From: Nitrospiria bacterium
GTDB lineage: Bacteria; Nitrospirota; Nitrospiria; JACQBZ01
Assembly (NCBI GenBank): GCA_919901335.1
Contig: CAKKOZ010000129.1
Location: 1-6,117 of the forward strand
Direction of reading: 5' to 3'
DNA length: 6,117 nucleotides
Shown: positions 5,713 through 6,117 of the stretch, piece by piece
How the letters are laid out: each line of letters opens with the position of its first letter
Numbering within the stretch: the stretch's first letter is position 1
Position numbers and translations under genes: made by a program
Notes under the pieces: generated by a model
Seen by the model: the letters and a program-made list of their open reading frames with translations, nothing else
Database searches by the model: none
What the model was told of the DNA's origin: nothing

Positions 5713-6117
5713 TTATCGCCTCTTCCCGACCTTGAGCCGGAGGAGAGCTTTCTCAAGCTGGGCGCGGGCGGCTTCCATCTCTTCGTGCTTCGAGGCGGCC
5801 GCTATTTGAAGCTCGGCTGTTTTGGCCGCGGCCTCGGCGCGGGGGAGGTCAATCTCCTCGGCCCGTTCCGCGATATCGGCCAGGACCGTGATGCGCCTCG
5901 GCTCGACCTCGGCGAAGCCCCAGCTCACCGACAGCCGCTTCCATTGCTCCCCTTGACGATAACGAAGCTCACCGATCCGGAGCGTCGTGAGGAAACGGCA
6001 ATGGCCGGGCAGCACGCCGAACTCGCCTTCCGAGCCGGGCGCGATCACCTCGTCCACCGCTTCGCTGACGAGCAGCCGCTCGGGCGTCACAATATCTAAC
6101 TGAATCGTTCCGGCCAT
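5713..6117 (-). CDS. atpC: F1 ATP synthase epsilon subunit
   Basis: This 134-residue protein is the epsilon subunit of the F1Fo ATP synthase, part of the central rotor stalk and an intrinsic regulator of ATP hydrolysis on the cytoplasmic side of the membrane. It starts MAGTIQLDIVTPERLL, as expected for the family. The beta-sandwich domain (about 1-85) carries the signature DEVIAPGSEGEFGVLPGH (22-39). A helical hairpin (about 88-130), rich in Ala, Glu and Lys, forms the C-terminal inhibitory domain. The length is close to the E. coli subunit (139). The ATG occupies the last three bases of the window, so an upstream start cannot be excluded, but the N-terminus matches the family well. atpC is usually last in the atp operon after atpD, so atpD should lie just outside. 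It converges on the DUF502 gene. Confidence 0.95.
   Translation of the reverse strand: MAGTIQLDIVTPERLLVSEAVDEVIAPGSEGEFGVLPGHCRFLTTLRIGELRYRQGEQWKRLSVSWGFAEVEPRRITVLADIAERAEEIDLPRAEAAAKTAELQIAAASKHEEMEAARAQLEKALLRLKVGKRR

Noticed and set aside
5653..6099. Plus-strand 148-codon ORF opposite atpC
   Set aside because: The minus strand encodes a complete ATP synthase epsilon subunit. The plus frame is its shadow.

Overview
The window is a compact, GC-rich bacterial chromosomal segment holding mostly housekeeping genes. No mobile element, CRISPR array, RNA gene or phage signature is visible. The order alaS, phasin-like gene, ruvX, mltG, together with a DUF502 membrane protein and an ATP synthase epsilon gene, suggests a free-living Gram-negative-type bacterium. 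A Nitrospirota-like or deltaproteobacteria-like lineage is a guess from gene style only and could not be tested here.

Layout. Six genes read leftward (minus strand) and one long gene reads rightward. From the right edge: atpC (6117 to 5713, minus) starts exactly at the window edge and converges on the DUF502 gene (5051 to 5656, plus), leaving a 56-bp gap with no convincing terminator. DUF502 and alaS (4861 to 2210, minus) diverge from a 189-bp intergenic region. That region is the most information-rich part of the window. It contains a near-consensus promoter for DUF502 wrapped in an 8-bp inverted repeat, a second extended -10 promoter that would make alaS nearly leaderless, and an untracked 39-codon ORF with a good Shine-Dalgarno. 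Downstream of alaS lies a 116-bp gap with a small GC-rich hairpin flanked by direct repeats. After it come a phasin-like small coiled-coil gene (2093 to 1827), ruvX (1825 to 1367), mltG (1370 to 336) and the 5' part of a nucleotidyltransferase-fold gene (324 to 1). The last four are tightly packed (1-nt gap, 1- to 4-nt overlap, 11-nt gap) and look like one operon.

Function. AlaS charges tRNA-Ala and edits mischarged tRNA. RuvX (YqgF) is an RNase H-fold nuclease tied to 16S rRNA 5' processing. MltG terminates nascent peptidoglycan strands. AtpC belongs to the F1 ATP synthase, whose other genes should lie just beyond the right edge. The phasin-like protein, DUF502 protein and nucleotidyltransferase have no firm role from sequence alone. 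No clearly new biological system is visible. The points most worth following are the regulatory architecture between alaS and DUF502, the possible small protein there, and the unusual catalytic motif of the left-edge nucleotidyltransferase.
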